49,985 nucleotides of DNA from Thermoguttaceae bacterium (GTDB lineage: Bacteria > Planctomycetota > Planctomycetia > Pirellulales > Thermoguttaceae): assembly GCA_017447745.1 (NCBI GenBank), contig JAFSMW010000128.1:1-49985 (forward strand). Reading direction: 5' to 3'. The notes beneath the pieces are model-generated. The model searched no databases and was not told the DNA's origin. It saw nothing but the letters and a program-made list of their open reading frames with translations. A program made the position numbers and the translations under genes. This document shows, piece after piece, positions 11,301 to 20,614 of the stretch (position 1 is its first letter; each line of letters begins with the position of its first letter).

Positions 11301-14300
11301 AGCCGGCGATGAAATTTACGGCACGATTCAGTACGACGGCGTAACATTAAATAACACGCCTGCCAATTTCGCTCAGGTAATTAAGAAGGCGTTGAAGGAA
11401 ATCAATATCGACGCTACGGTTGAAGCGACCAGCTACGACTTCTTCACCGTTAAATTCAATAAGATGGACGACTCGCCGATTCCTGCCAATTTGGGCGAAC
11501 TGGCAATCGTTCCGAACCAGCTTCTGGTTTCGTCTGAAGGCAAGGCGATTAACTCGACCGTCAGAACGAAGTACGCTGCCGACTCCGGCGAGATTCTGGT
11601 CAACGAAAGCTACATGCTTACGCCAGGTTCCGCAGAAATTCAGCGAGTCAGTTTCGGTACAGGCTCCAACTTCTCGAATCTGGTCAGCTTCTACTTCGAG
11701 TTTGACTATACGGACTACGAAGGCATCGTTCACAACTGCAAGACGACTCAACCGGTTGTATTCCGACCTGGTTTGCTTGGAACTGCGGCTGACGACAACG
11801 GCGGCGATGATAACGACGCTAACATGTCTGACGGCGATCAGCATCTGATTGATAACGACTTCGACGCGGATTCTGACGAGTCTTATCATCGAATCGACAG
11901 CATTATCGATGCGCTTGGCACGTTCAAAGATCAGTTTGGCAACTCGATTAACATTGCCAGCGACGAAGACGGCGACGCGTCGGCTCTTGACAGAGATACG
12001 TTCCTCTTGGGCGTTGACAACAACAAGAATACGGTTACGGTTTACTTCTCTAACACTGCGTTAGGGTATGATATTTCCGATCTGCGTGTAACAGGCGTTC
12101 AGGTTGAGGACAAGAAACTGGCTGTCGACGTTACATCCAAGGAAATTTCCAAGGGAACCATGGGCGGCATCCTTGCCAATCCGACAGCGATTGCCATTGC
12201 CAACAATCCCGAAAACTACTACGATCTGGAATCTCGCCATCAGATGTTCCCGGATATCGGCATGGACGCAGAAGGCAACTTTGTCGTTACCTGGACAAGT
12301 TACGGCGATACCAGATATGGCGATTCCACGACAGAAGCCAACGTTTACGCCAGACGTTTTGATACCGAAGGCAATACGATTTGCGTTGGTCTGGTCAATA
12401 CAGACAATCTCGAAGGCACTCAGAAGTGGTCGTCTGTCGACATGGACCGCAAGGGCGATTTCGTGATCAGCTGGACTTCCGATTACGAAGACAACATCGA
12501 AATCTACGCCAAGCGTTATACGTTCCTCAAGGCGTACTACGAAGGCGAAGCTCCCGCTTCTCAACTTGATCCCAATGCAGACAATCCGGGTTCGTACTAT
12601 ACCGAATCCTACGATACGAACAAAGCCGGCTTCCTGGTTGACTACAAAGACAATCCGATCTTCTTCCATTCCGGAGACGTTGACGGAACCTTTACGGTCG
12701 AAAACTACGCTGACCTTGAGTACAAGGCGATGGGCGGTTCGTTCATTGTCAACACAACCCAACTGGGCAAGCAGCAATACTCCAAGGTTGCCATGGATGC
12801 AGACGGCGCCTTTATCATCACGTGGGAAAGCGACGACGCCACGTTCAACGTTGCAGACAAACAGTACACCGTTTACGCTCAGAAGTACCTCAACAATATC
12901 AATGCGACAGGAACCGACAACGGCAAAGACGGCAACGAAATGACATTCACGCATCCAGCGGTTGACGGTCATTCTGATCGATTCCCGTCTGTTGCGATGA
13001 ACTCCGACGGCGACTGGATCGTTGCCTGGACGTGCTTCCCGGAACGCGACGACACCGAGTCCGAAATCTGGCACGTTGTCAACCGCGAAAAGCCGTATGA
13101 CGACGACACGTCGCCGGTTATCACCAAGTTCCAGGCGGTTTCGCCGGTGGAGCAGGGCGATCTGTTCACCTACGTCTACGACAACGACGGCAATCGCGTT
13201 ACAGATGAAAACGGCAACCCGGTCTTCACCTGGAAGGATAACGAACAACGTTACTCTGTCAACGAAAACAACGAGATCAACACGGTTGACATCAACGGTA
13301 CGATTACTTCCTATCAGCCGCTCAACAATCCGGAAAGCCCAACGTACGTTTACGACGACACGACGCAGAAGTTGGATATCTACAAGCCGGACGGATCGAC
13401 CGTTACCAAGGACGTTACCGTTACAGACGATCTGCCTTACGACGACTTTACGTCCAATGGCTTGCTGAACTACATTTTCTCCAACGACGAAGAAACCGGA
13501 CAGAAAGAATACGCTTATACCGATACGAAGGATTCCTATCTGGATCTCGACGCTGGCAAGATTTACAACTCCGATTATAAGACTCAGGACATGGATTACC
13601 TGATTTCCGAAGATTACGCGCTTGACGAAAACGGCGAGCAGGTAGTCGCTTTGATCGTCGGGTTCTCCGAAGAAATGAGTCACACTGGATCCAGCAGCGT
13701 TCTCAATCCGAGCAACTGGAACATTTATCGCACCGACCTGGAAGGCAACAAAGTCCTCGTCCCGATTCAGGGAATTGTCGATCGCGAAGATTCCATGTTC
13801 TCCGTTGGAGACGACGGCAAGAACGAGATTGTTATCTACATTCAACCGGGCGACGACGGACTTCCCGCTCTGGAACCGGGTTACACCTACGAATTCATCG
13901 GGTCTACTAACATGGAAGACCTCAACAAGAATCCGCTGGACGGCTCCTACAGCAAGTGGGATTACGGCAAGACCAATGGTCAGGTCGGCGGCACAGAAAG
14001 CACCGACTTTATCATGGAAGTCGACGTCGGCATCCCGTCCTCGCTGGATTCCGGCAACGTTTCCGAAGATCCGTACGAATTTGAAGCGGCAGACCTCAAG
14101 GGCGACACTCTGGTCAACTACAACAACCAGGAAGGCATCCAGGAGAATTCCGCCGTTGCCATGGATCAGTACGGCAACTACATCGTAGTTTGGGAAACCG
14201 ACTGGATTCCGGAAGACGAAGACGGCGATTATCAGAACAATCCGGCTCTCAACCGTTACCTGTATAAAGACGGTCAGCTCATTGCCAGCAACAGCGAAAC

Positions 14301-17300
14301 GACCAACGGCTTCCGCCGCATCATGGCGCAGATGTACGATTACGACGGCAACAAAGTCGGTCAGGAATTTGTCGTCATGCTCGAAGAGTACACGCACCAG
14401 TGCTCGCCGGACGTTGCGATGGACAAATACGGCAACGTTGTCATTACCTGGGTCGAACTGACTGACACGCTCGATGAACACGTCGTAGACTCCGGCAACG
14501 GCGATCAGGAAATGGTAACTTTGGATCCGTACGAAGACGGAACCAACATCATGGCAGTTCGTTTCAAGGTAACGTACGACAACGATTACTATGTAACGAA
14601 TCTGGCTCAGTACGGCGACTTCTTCCAGGTTGACAACGACGTCCGCGGCGTCAAGACGAATCCGAAAGTGGCGATTGACTCTGCAACAGGCAACTTTGTC
14701 GTTACTTGGGCAAATGAAGATTTCAAATCCAGAGAAGACGTTTTGATTTCCGACAACAACTATCCGGATGGAACAATTGATCGTTATGGAGTATACGCAC
14801 GCGTTTACAGCTTCACGTCGACCGACGACGAACCGAAGGCGATTGCTTCGATGAAGGATTCAAGCGGCATATACTCTGACAAGCCGTTCCTGGTCAACGT
14901 TGCAGACACGATTGGTCAATGCAATCCGTCTGTGGCAATGGAAAATGGCAACCTGATTGTAGTCTGGCAGAATTCGACTTTGAAGAGTACAATCAACGGT
15001 CGTACATTCCAGCTGGATTCAGGAGGAAAGGTTGTTCAGGTCAACGATCAGGTCGTCATCAGCGAAAACGGACAGTACAGCAAGTATACGCCCAGCGTTG
15101 ATATGGACTCCCTCGGCAACGTTGTTGTTACCTATTCCAGCAACCTTCAGGACGGTAGCGAAAAGGGCATTTACGCCAGAACGTACAAAGTTGATTCCAA
15201 CGGCAATCAGACTCTTAAGGGTCTTAATCAGCCGGAATTCCGCGTCAACAATAAGACGTTCGACGATCAGTTTGAGCCGGTTGTCGGTTTGGGCGAAGAT
15301 GGACGCTGCGTTATTTCCTGGGTTTCCTTCGGACACGAAGTTTCCGATTACGACGCCTCTGCCACCTCTCGCTACAGCTACGGCGTGTTTGCGAAATGGT
15401 ATGACGACGTATTCAGCAATGCTGCTGCAATGCAGAATCAGAAAGACGTTCAGATCAACTCTCTGATTTATGGCAGCCAGTTCCAGCAGGATATTTCCGT
15501 CAACGAAAAAGGCGAGTGCGTCTTCACGTGGACTGGACCTGGCGACCTGAGCCGCAACTATCCTGTCAAGGATGGTGAAAACAGCGGCGACAATAATAAC
15601 GATGGCGGCGAAAGCGGCAGCGGTTCCGGCAACCTGACCAACATTCACGACAATCTTGTCAACGGCAGCGAATTGTCCGGCGTATCCAACCATGTTTCAA
15701 CATTGGACTACTCCGACATCTACCGCCGTCGATTCCTCTGGACTGCAAGCAGCCCGTCTTCATTGTCGCCTGATTTCACCAGCGGCGAAGGAACTGGCAC
15801 CATCAAGCAGAACGAAGAAATTGACGACAACGTCAACAAGACGGTTATCTTCTCCGTTGCTGACGGAACGTGGACGATGGTTCAGGACGATGACGATCCG
15901 CAGCAGATCAGCTCCAAGATTCTGGACGTTGACGGCAACGGTTCTGAGGTTACTCTGTACGGTTCCGCCGGCGCAGACAACGTCAGATTCATGACGACTC
16001 AGCGCGATGGCAAGACGGTTGACGCTGTTGAAATGACCAACTCGCTTGGACAGAAGATTACTCTGTACAACTTCAGCAAAGTCAACGTTGTCGGCCGCGG
16101 CGGATCTGATTCCGTCACGTTTAATACCGACAAGGGAACCGAATCCCGCAACTTCACTGCAACAGGCAGCTCTGCGACGTTGTCGACAAGCTCCTATGAA
16201 TATTCGGTTGTCGATTTCGCCAATATTGACTTCAAGGGCGTTGCCGGCGACACGGTAGAAATTATCGGAACCAACGACAATGATGCCGTTACGCTCAACG
16301 ACAATTCTGTTACCGCAAAGGGTACAGGATACACTGTAACAGCTGACGGATTCAGTACGGTGAAGCTTAACGCCGACGTATCGTCAGATGAAAACAGCGT
16401 CGATACGATGAAGCTGGAAGCGAAGAACATCACTTCGTTCAGCGCGGACGGCGACGGCGGTCAGTTCGATACGACTCAATACCACTGCGATTTCAGCGGA
16501 TTTGATACGGTTACAGCAAATGCCAAGTCGAGTGGAAGCTCCCTGGCTAATCCTGACGTCAGCCTCGACGTTACCAGCCCGGACGCCACTCTCAATATGT
16601 ATTCCAACAAGATCATATTGTCCGAGAACGGCAAAGACGTTGTCATTACCAACTTTGGCAATGTTACAGCCAACATCGCTCCGGAAGCCGCCAATTGCAC
16701 GGTCAGAATTTACGACTCGAACGGCAACGACTCCTATCTGTTTGACGCTGCCAGCAAGACGGCGACCATGACCTTGGCTAACGGCTACAAACTCACGGCG
16801 ATTGGAACGACGGCTGCTGAAGCCTACTCGAAGTTTGGCGGAACTGACTCGGCAACGTTCAACGACTCGGCTGCGGTCGACACCGTTCAGACAGTGGCTC
16901 GCACTATGAGAATGACAGACGGCGACATTGCCGATCCAACGGCTCCTAACAGCTACTACGTTACAGCAAGCGGATTCGCGGTCAATAACGCGTTCTCGAC
17001 TGACAATCAGGACACTGTTCTGTTTGTTGACGAAACGGTTATTTCCGGATCGACCACCAGCAACGACATCAAAGACGACTTCACGGTTACGTGCCTTGAC
17101 AACAAGGTCATGGCGTTCATGCAAAGCACCGTCAAGACCTCGTACAGCAACACGGCTTGGGGATTCAACACGATTGTTGCAACCTCTCATTCGTACTCGG
17201 CAGTTGACACCGCCCGCGTCTCTGACGGCTCCGGCGATTTGGCTGCGACAACCTTCGACGTCTCGCCAGACGCAATCAACATGGTTCTGGCTAACGGAAC

Positions 17301-18084
17301 GACGGTTGACGTCTACGGATTCCGCAACAAGGTTGTCGGATCGGACGAATCTGCCATCAACCTGTATGACGGATATGCCGACGATACGCTGGTCATTCAA
17401 GGCTCTAACGCGTCCATGAGCGGCGACGTGATCATCTTCGGCGGCAACGCCAATACGTACACGATTACCGCTACTGCGCCAACGCTGACTGCGACAAGCG
17501 TCAACGGCGGAGCTGACAAGGCAACCATTATCTGCTCTGCAGACAAGGTTGAAACGATTGACGTCGCGCATAGCGGAGAATCTGTTACCGTCAACGTTGC
17601 GGATTCCGCTGGAACCTTTAACAACACGGTTAAAGATTTCAAGACGGCGACCGTTAACAAGGCGGACGACAAGGATTCGGCAACCGTTGTGATTGTCAAC
17701 AGCGCGTATGAAATGCCGATTACGGTCGACAGCGCCTACAACAGGTTCGCGTACTCGCAGAACGGCTCTTACAGCCGCGGCGTTACGATTTCCGGCGCGC
17801 TGAAGTCCCTGGACTTCCGTTCCGAAAGCGCGGGCAAACTTAGCGCAGTCAATATCTCGCTGCACGATTCCGCGTTGGCTGACGAACTGGATGTTGAAAC
17901 GGCTTCGCAGACGGCGGTTATTGAACAGGTTGCAAGCCATCAGAAACGTTCGTTCACCGTTTCCGGCGACGACATGATCACCGTTTCCAGCAGCGATTCG
18001 ACACAGAATAAGAAGTTTGTTGACGACGTCTTGACTGACTGGGACGACTGGTCTGACACCGATTCCTGGCTCAAGGGCGAATGA
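5332..18084 (+). CDS. Giant repeat-rich surface protein with LEPR-type signal
   Basis: 4250 residues. The basic N-terminus ends in VIDALESRELLTVTA (residues 32-46), which matches the LEPRxLL-type export/sorting signal typical of planctomycete surface proteins. From about residue 500 to 3400 there are about nineteen copies of a 20-residue unit of the form NPSVAMDADGDFVITWES, spaced irregularly. The Asp-x-Asp-Gly-Asp core suggests calcium binding and a beta-propeller or beta-sandwich build; that is inference. Two SbsA/Ig-like segments with FNEEM and FSEEM motifs lie near residues 1560-1690 and 2760-2880. From about 3530 to the end, Asn/Asp/Thr/Val-rich beta repeats of RTX-like appearance follow, without true GGxGxD nonapeptides. 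The C-terminus is acidic (WDDWSDTDSWLKGE), with no transmembrane anchor seen. Likely role: cell-surface adhesion or structure. Confidence 0.85.
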   Translation: MTMFRFPSMKQVFSGLFSKKEKKDNRKERRLVIDALESRELLTVTAASTTSFYVNELPIYETSSDIIEQIQNLRDNNLSIDYDLGGDEDGDLVVVWERPDVIYTTKEGETSQFQPVIDGTTLSPSLDWNIYARYLTNETQRLYLDYDAYTTGTYSNISLFYGQMQNLDPDSMVEDPTVDTKIASGLVYKISFTSEAQPLTSDQESINARFSIYAYDSTGQSTVSTFTFNEEYAKTLSIDAETDQDVLNYTNSMETNAAELQAKLRGLGQTQGKYLNDCVVKAVSPTEFYVYVYSEDIQATWDGSKWVYTGVPNLAIYQENPEGNDASGFEVSADISIVSAPCLYNNIKVDPTKPLDTADNIQRAFDAKKNTNLMAPIFMPVPDRINAQRKDILEGPATESDMLVSGGVYPEVLVVPVYGLTDADGNSLDGYVYDITFVGSSSYINHPLLTALANDGTDSLSEDAILKVVTVKESSSEFRVNSLEEADPADSDDPFKEVTYYNQLNPAVAMDADGDFVITWQSEVSNTLVRGSYTDIYAKTYSARSYINDHSYLNDAYVEDESEKLWPSDMMVNTVDTYTYIEVDQEDLSQNYYQKDSKTVYIQSVVETSKEFRVNTSTTNAQRNPDVAMDLDGNFVIVWDSEGQTISYFNGVYMQRYDKSGKAVSAETRVDTEVTGASTNPSVAADDNGQFVVTWEYTNNPLMDIQFPYYTFYNHYFNYYYEEDFYYMSEIHASVYNTIYPTDEEFGLLQQEYVVGGTDQNGGKDPQAAWSDTGDFIISWTGLETDTDSTGEISSGVYAEQYKVRETEVAVEQEDDGTDANLDDGTDENTSEEAATEIKKTVSKVRNVYRVNSATFNINDNPTYWDYSQLVGQVGLDADGDVVVTYAGYGPDVSVNDIIPYINGASLSTTKSYTLFLDNVKNLLNTQTQILQAKYGDEPFADLTNFFNPTGRNKNPNAGDYFGTITKDKVDEDGTLVTFTSQKMQNLLRDLKQDASVSDEIITEIQDLTGKYECHGDVNSVIAMVLTNAQLLFKYDPQYETLRQNEVEFKNVQNVVLGALASVLESQFGLLRGESSGVMFTQIDAAVDTLATNADDGTDDGTTDDTGTTTNTITGVSTDLAPSAIIHSDSVVNSKRDGVTAVANIALDVSFNRIWDNISLTVVNKANQQTQVVGVDLFTEAYEDVGDGLYELNTAKAAEAIEKAISAATNVVGTSWRDETNRELDLYEGPVEVRAIDWNELQSRGLMHIDNEATRYSNASMDMEMFRRWYTENAAALLFETGVTRFENLTFNDILDFINNEDLDDDERQERVDSLPVIFEIVFQGGVHDLELSMTWENATVRNAEVQTLTLNPNEEGTLYYAIQVNGEPDAFENPSQLLTFDCTDEDSVMASIDRLQGYLVNLGYNPVDVDLVSAPTDDDGETIWGVGEYQIRIGFAGNVGENITMQFYGTFVLPPLTDEGGYDPASYPWLRSGRFRTIQDGGTVNRARFGVSMYYYGDLGTPQTDATINVTPEGSFQIGYLQHELYNSRAMSNQYANSTFNSYSNTNVLVRAFTEATDTAGPKVSGINIDGKRVQQNAEINGEGINYVIVYFNEEMMYYDYRTKFSNSESADWDNSVINPENWQLTKDGTPLQGVITDIYYGMNMSQYILDENGAPLSEFGSNKWEAVIMLDSSLVNGSYEIVANKRLEDVKGNRLNSNGENTDGGDTNFSFNVTTYDAEGPFTGEGTDKNYFEQTLEGDSDFRWSPNAVGINDDGDTVTVWISENDEGIENIYYQIEYAVYDQQSGSYVVDPEKTVKLTLFDETGVDRSIYPGEEHNIQHASVAMGEDGDFIITWSEYNLDSSTGKVSWDVYARRYNLDGTPKDNLPTLLSYEEGGNNHESLRVNTSTLGDQMYSSVAISALGNYAITWMSLDYQDASEKINADWDIYAAQYYADGSRRVDEVATQEILFSSAIYQGSFQIQYTPDQSKYLETEDDVRTTSVITIIPPAGDEIYGTIQYDGVTLNNTPANFAQVIKKALKEINIDATVEATSYDFFTVKFNKMDDSPIPANLGELAIVPNQLLVSSEGKAINSTVRTKYAADSGEILVNESYMLTPGSAEIQRVSFGTGSNFSNLVSFYFEFDYTDYEGIVHNCKTTQPVVFRPGLLGTAADDNGGDDNDANMSDGDQHLIDNDFDADSDESYHRIDSIIDALGTFKDQFGNSINIASDEDGDASALDRDTFLLGVDNNKNTVTVYFSNTALGYDISDLRVTGVQVEDKKLAVDVTSKEISKGTMGGILANPTAIAIANNPENYYDLESRHQMFPDIGMDAEGNFVVTWTSYGDTRYGDSTTEANVYARRFDTEGNTICVGLVNTDNLEGTQKWSSVDMDRKGDFVISWTSDYEDNIEIYAKRYTFLKAYYEGEAPASQLDPNADNPGSYYTESYDTNKAGFLVDYKDNPIFFHSGDVDGTFTVENYADLEYKAMGGSFIVNTTQLGKQQYSKVAMDADGAFIITWESDDATFNVADKQYTVYAQKYLNNINATGTDNGKDGNEMTFTHPAVDGHSDRFPSVAMNSDGDWIVAWTCFPERDDTESEIWHVVNREKPYDDDTSPVITKFQAVSPVEQGDLFTYVYDNDGNRVTDENGNPVFTWKDNEQRYSVNENNEINTVDINGTITSYQPLNNPESPTYVYDDTTQKLDIYKPDGSTVTKDVTVTDDLPYDDFTSNGLLNYIFSNDEETGQKEYAYTDTKDSYLDLDAGKIYNSDYKTQDMDYLISEDYALDENGEQVVALIVGFSEEMSHTGSSSVLNPSNWNIYRTDLEGNKVLVPIQGIVDREDSMFSVGDDGKNEIVIYIQPGDDGLPALEPGYTYEFIGSTNMEDLNKNPLDGSYSKWDYGKTNGQVGGTESTDFIMEVDVGIPSSLDSGNVSEDPYEFEAADLKGDTLVNYNNQEGIQENSAVAMDQYGNYIVVWETDWIPEDEDGDYQNNPALNRYLYKDGQLIASNSETTNGFRRIMAQMYDYDGNKVGQEFVVMLEEYTHQCSPDVAMDKYGNVVITWVELTDTLDEHVVDSGNGDQEMVTLDPYEDGTNIMAVRFKVTYDNDYYVTNLAQYGDFFQVDNDVRGVKTNPKVAIDSATGNFVVTWANEDFKSREDVLISDNNYPDGTIDRYGVYARVYSFTSTDDEPKAIASMKDSSGIYSDKPFLVNVADTIGQCNPSVAMENGNLIVVWQNSTLKSTINGRTFQLDSGGKVVQVNDQVVISENGQYSKYTPSVDMDSLGNVVVTYSSNLQDGSEKGIYARTYKVDSNGNQTLKGLNQPEFRVNNKTFDDQFEPVVGLGEDGRCVISWVSFGHEVSDYDASATSRYSYGVFAKWYDDVFSNAAAMQNQKDVQINSLIYGSQFQQDISVNEKGECVFTWTGPGDLSRNYPVKDGENSGDNNNDGGESGSGSGNLTNIHDNLVNGSELSGVSNHVSTLDYSDIYRRRFLWTASSPSSLSPDFTSGEGTGTIKQNEEIDDNVNKTVIFSVADGTWTMVQDDDDPQQISSKILDVDGNGSEVTLYGSAGADNVRFMTTQRDGKTVDAVEMTNSLGQKITLYNFSKVNVVGRGGSDSVTFNTDKGTESRNFTATGSSATLSTSSYEYSVVDFANIDFKGVAGDTVEIIGTNDNDAVTLNDNSVTAKGTGYTVTADGFSTVKLNADVSSDENSVDTMKLEAKNITSFSADGDGGQFDTTQYHCDFSGFDTVTANAKSSGSSLANPDVSLDVTSPDATLNMYSNKIILSENGKDVVITNFGNVTANIAPEAANCTVRIYDSNGNDSYLFDAASKTATMTLANGYKLTAIGTTAAEAYSKFGGTDSATFNDSAAVDTVQTVARTMRMTDGDIADPTAPNSYYVTASGFAVNNAFSTDNQDTVLFVDETVISGSTTSNDIKDDFTVTCLDNKVMAFMQSTVKTSYSNTAWGFNTIVATSHSYSAVDTARVSDGSGDLAATTFDVSPDAINMVLANGTTVDVYGFRNKVVGSDESAINLYDGYADDTLVIQGSNASMSGDVIIFGGNANTYTITATAPTLTATSVNGGADKATIICSADKVETIDVAHSGESVTVNVADSAGTFNNTVKDFKTATVNKADDKDSATVVIVNSAYEMPITVDSAYNRFAYSQNGSYSRGVTISGALKSLDFRSESAGKLSAVNISLHDSALADELDVETASQTAVIEQVASHQKRSFTVSGDDMITVSSSDSTQNKKFVDDVLTDWDDWSDTDSWLKGE

Positions 18085-18131
18085 TTTTGAAAACCGCCGA
18101 CAGCGCGTCGGCGACGGCTGAGTAAAAAACG

Positions 18132-18169
18132 AAGCGTCAATTCGGAACTATCCGGATTGACGCTTTTTT
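18132..18169 (+). terminator. Rho-independent terminator of the giant gene
   Basis: Arms at 18132-18146 and 18151-18165 pair with one G-T mismatch in 15, loop ACTA, and a run of T to 18169. It lies 48 bases after the giant gene's stop codon and is a textbook intrinsic terminator. Confidence 0.9.
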
Positions 18170-18170
18170 A

Positions 18171-18246
18171 ATTCGGAATGCGGAATTCGGAATTGGCGCA
18201 AAGCGCCTCGTTCACTACTGCCTACTGCCTATTGCCTACTGCCTAT
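18171..18246. repeat. Heptamer array with GC core, running into the rlmKL stop codon
   Basis: ATTCGGA/ATGCGGA heptamers (18171-18194), a core hairpin GGCGC-AAA-GCGCC (18195-18207), then four TACTGCC/TATTGCC heptamers (18216-18243). The right array is the reverse complement of the GGCAGTA array at 1374-1401. The rlmKL stop codon (TAG on the minus strand, 18243-18245) is part of the last heptamer. Confidence 0.75.
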
Positions 18247-20498
18247 TTTTTAACCATCCGCCAGCATTGATGAATGTGTTTGTTGCGGAAATCTTCCGGC
18301 AGAGTACGGGCAGTGTAGTCGCGAATCGAATACAGATCGGACAGGGCTTCTTCGTCCAGCTTGAATCGTCTGAAATTGTTGGAGAAATAGACAACGCCGC
18401 CGGGCGACATCTTTTGAGCCAGCAGGCGGAGCAGGGCAACGTGACATTTTTGGACGTCCCAGTCCTGCTCGGTCGATTTGCTGTTGGAGAACGTCGGTGG
18501 GTCGCAGACGCACAGATCAAAGGAGTTGTCGTCAACGCGGGAGAGAAACTTCATGACGTCCGCTTTAACGTAATCAGCCGGATATTCCGGGGCGAAAAAG
18601 CCGTTGAGTTCCATGTTCGCTTCCGCCCATTCCAGATAGTTGGGCGACAGGTCGACCGAAACGACGGACGCCGCCTTTCCCGCCGCGGCGTAACAGCTAA
18701 ACGCGCCGGTATAGCAAAACAGGTTGAGGAACCGCTTTCCCGCCGCCTCTTTGCGAACCATGTCTCGCGTGATTCGATGATCCAAAAACAGACCCGTATC
18801 GAGATAGTCCGTCATGTTGCACAGGAACGTCAAGCCACCCTCGTGAACGTCAATAACGCGTTCTTTTTGAGCGAACTTCTCGTACTGGGCTTCGCCCCGC
18901 ATGCGCTGACGCCGCTTGAGAAACGCGTTACGCGGCTCGACGCCCATGACTTCCACCGCCGTCTCAACCATCTTGTCGAGCCACAGTTTATGCTGACCGA
19001 CGTTGCGCCCATCCGGACGCTCGTATTCCGCAATATGCAGATACTCGCCCTCGTAGAAGTCGATTGCCAGCGGGACTTCCGGAAAATCCCGGTCGTAAAG
19101 CCGATAGCACGTTATTCCCCGTTTAGGCAGCTTTCTCAAATGATGAGCGCGATTCGCCAGACATTTCCCAAACTGCTCCGCCTGATACTGCGCGTAGTCG
19201 TCCAATCCTGCAAAAACAGGTTGCGGCGAGGCTTTCGGCGGAGTAACGACGGGTTCCTGCTCAGCCGGCGCTTCTGTTACAGAATTGTCTATTTTGTCTA
19301 ACGGTTCCTCTTCCGGCATTTCCGGTTCAATCTCGTCGCTCTTTTCTTCCCAGATGCGTTTGGGTGGACGCTTCGGTCCGACGAACTGGAAGTACGTACA
19401 TTCGATTCGGCTGTTGTAGAGTTTTCGGCGGCGGGTCGCTTCCTGACCGATGACCTTTTCGAAATCGTTCCAGGCGGTGATGATATAAAACGACCAGTCC
19501 GGCAGACGGCTGAACACAGCCGGCATGGACTCGTACAGCGGACGCAGCTGCGTCAGCTCGCCGATTCTGTCGCCGTAGGGCGGGTTGCAGATAACGCAGC
19601 CGTAATGACGCTGCGAGGTCAGGTCGGCGAAATCCTTTTGCTGAAAATGGATGTCGTTTTCGACGCCTGCCAGCTGGGCGTGCTGTCTGGCGAACTTGAG
19701 CGCCTGAGCGTCGATGTCCGTCCCGATGATTTTCGGTTCCAGCGGGGGCAGAATCGCCGCTTGAGCTTCTTTTCGGGCTTCAATCCAGAGCTTTGGCGGG
19801 AATACAGGCCACGACTGCGCGTCGAACTGCCGTTTCAGCCCCGGGGCGATGTTGCGTCCGATCATTGCCGCTTCGATGGGAATCGTTCCAGACGCGCAAA
19901 ACGGGTCGATTAACGGCGCGCCGGGTTCCCAATTGCTCAGTAATACCAGCCCCGCCGCCAGCGTCTCGCGAAGCGGAGCGGCTACGTTCATGAGTCGATA
20001 CCCGCGCCGGTGCAGACCGCGCCCGGTCGTGTCGAGCGTAATTGTCGCGTGGTCTTTGAGCAGAGAAATTTCAACCGTGTACAGCGCCCCGTCTTCCGGC
20101 AGCGTTGTCGTCTTATAGGCGTTCATGAGCCGGTTGACAATCGCCTTTTTTACGGTTCTTTGCAGGGCAGGGACGCTCGTAATTTTAGACCGCACCGACC
20201 GCCCTTCGACCACGACTTTGGCGTTTCGCGGCGCCCAGTCTTCCCACGGGATTGCAGACGCGGCGTCGAACAGAACGTCGAAATCCTCGCACGGAAACGA
20301 CGCCAGCTCGATAAGAACCTTCCCGGCGCAGCGTAAGTGTATATTCGCCTTGACGACAGCGTCCAGTCCGCCGGTGAAATACGTTCTTCCGGGACCGGAC
20401 TCTGCGTTTTTAGGATCAAACCCGAGGGCTTTGAGTTCTCTTGCTACAATCGACTCCAAGCCCATGGTAGACGTCGCGACTAAATGCAGTGATTCCAT
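18243..20498 (-). CDS. rlmL: 23S rRNA methyltransferase RlmKL (m2G2445 / m7G2069)
   Basis: 751 residues from the ATG at 20498, chosen because MESLHLVATSTMGLE aligns with the usual RlmL start; an upstream ATG (20555) and TTG (20567) in frame would add 19-23 unusual residues and run into the promoter of the next gene. Order: THUMP domain (about 40-150), an N-terminal Rossmann methyltransferase with DPFCASGT and NPPYGDR (Asn305), an acidic linker (about 380-425), then a second RlmK/RlmI-like methyltransferase with NLFCYTGAFS and DPPTFSNS (Asp666). E. coli RlmKL is about 702 residues; the excess is mostly the linker. It acts in the cytoplasm on 23S rRNA helix 74. It is divergent from the SUMF1-fold gene. 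Confidence 0.93.
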   Translation of the reverse strand: MESLHLVATSTMGLESIVARELKALGFDPKNAESGPGRTYFTGGLDAVVKANIHLRCAGKVLIELASFPCEDFDVLFDAASAIPWEDWAPRNAKVVVEGRSVRSKITSVPALQRTVKKAIVNRLMNAYKTTTLPEDGALYTVEISLLKDHATITLDTTGRGLHRRGYRLMNVAAPLRETLAAGLVLLSNWEPGAPLIDPFCASGTIPIEAAMIGRNIAPGLKRQFDAQSWPVFPPKLWIEARKEAQAAILPPLEPKIIGTDIDAQALKFARQHAQLAGVENDIHFQQKDFADLTSQRHYGCVICNPPYGDRIGELTQLRPLYESMPAVFSRLPDWSFYIITAWNDFEKVIGQEATRRRKLYNSRIECTYFQFVGPKRPPKRIWEEKSDEIEPEMPEEEPLDKIDNSVTEAPAEQEPVVTPPKASPQPVFAGLDDYAQYQAEQFGKCLANRAHHLRKLPKRGITCYRLYDRDFPEVPLAIDFYEGEYLHIAEYERPDGRNVGQHKLWLDKMVETAVEVMGVEPRNAFLKRRQRMRGEAQYEKFAQKERVIDVHEGGLTFLCNMTDYLDTGLFLDHRITRDMVRKEAAGKRFLNLFCYTGAFSCYAAAGKAASVVSVDLSPNYLEWAEANMELNGFFAPEYPADYVKADVMKFLSRVDDNSFDLCVCDPPTFSNSKSTEQDWDVQKCHVALLRLLAQKMSPGGVVYFSNNFRRFKLDEEALSDLYSIRDYTARTLPEDFRNKHIHQCWRMVKK

Positions 20499-20549
20499 GC
20501 GTTCTATTGTATCTACGAGAGAATTTTCGTCAAGTCCTCCACAGGGCGC

Positions 20550-20607
20550 TTGCATTCTGATTTGCAATCCTGTACAATAACAAAAAAAGTTAATTTTTAG
20601 TCAGGAG
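20550..20607 (+). promoter_or_regulatory. Promoter and RBS, copy 1 of the duplicated cassette
   Basis: TTGCAT at 20550-20555 and TACAAT at 20573-20578 with a 17-base spacer; Shine-Dalgarno AGGAG at 20603-20607, seven bases before the ATG. Almost the same sequence precedes the esterase gene (21700-21765), and the likeness continues through the signal peptide. Confidence 0.7.
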
Positions 20608-20614
20608 TTTTATT

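Noticed and set aside
12061..14481. Long antisense open frame (over 800 codons), and a similar one at 9163-10974, opposite the giant gene
   Set aside because: They lie wholly within the giant gene on the other strand, have Val/Arg/Asn-biased composition produced by the sense codons, and resemble no family. The sense frame has clear repeats and a signal.
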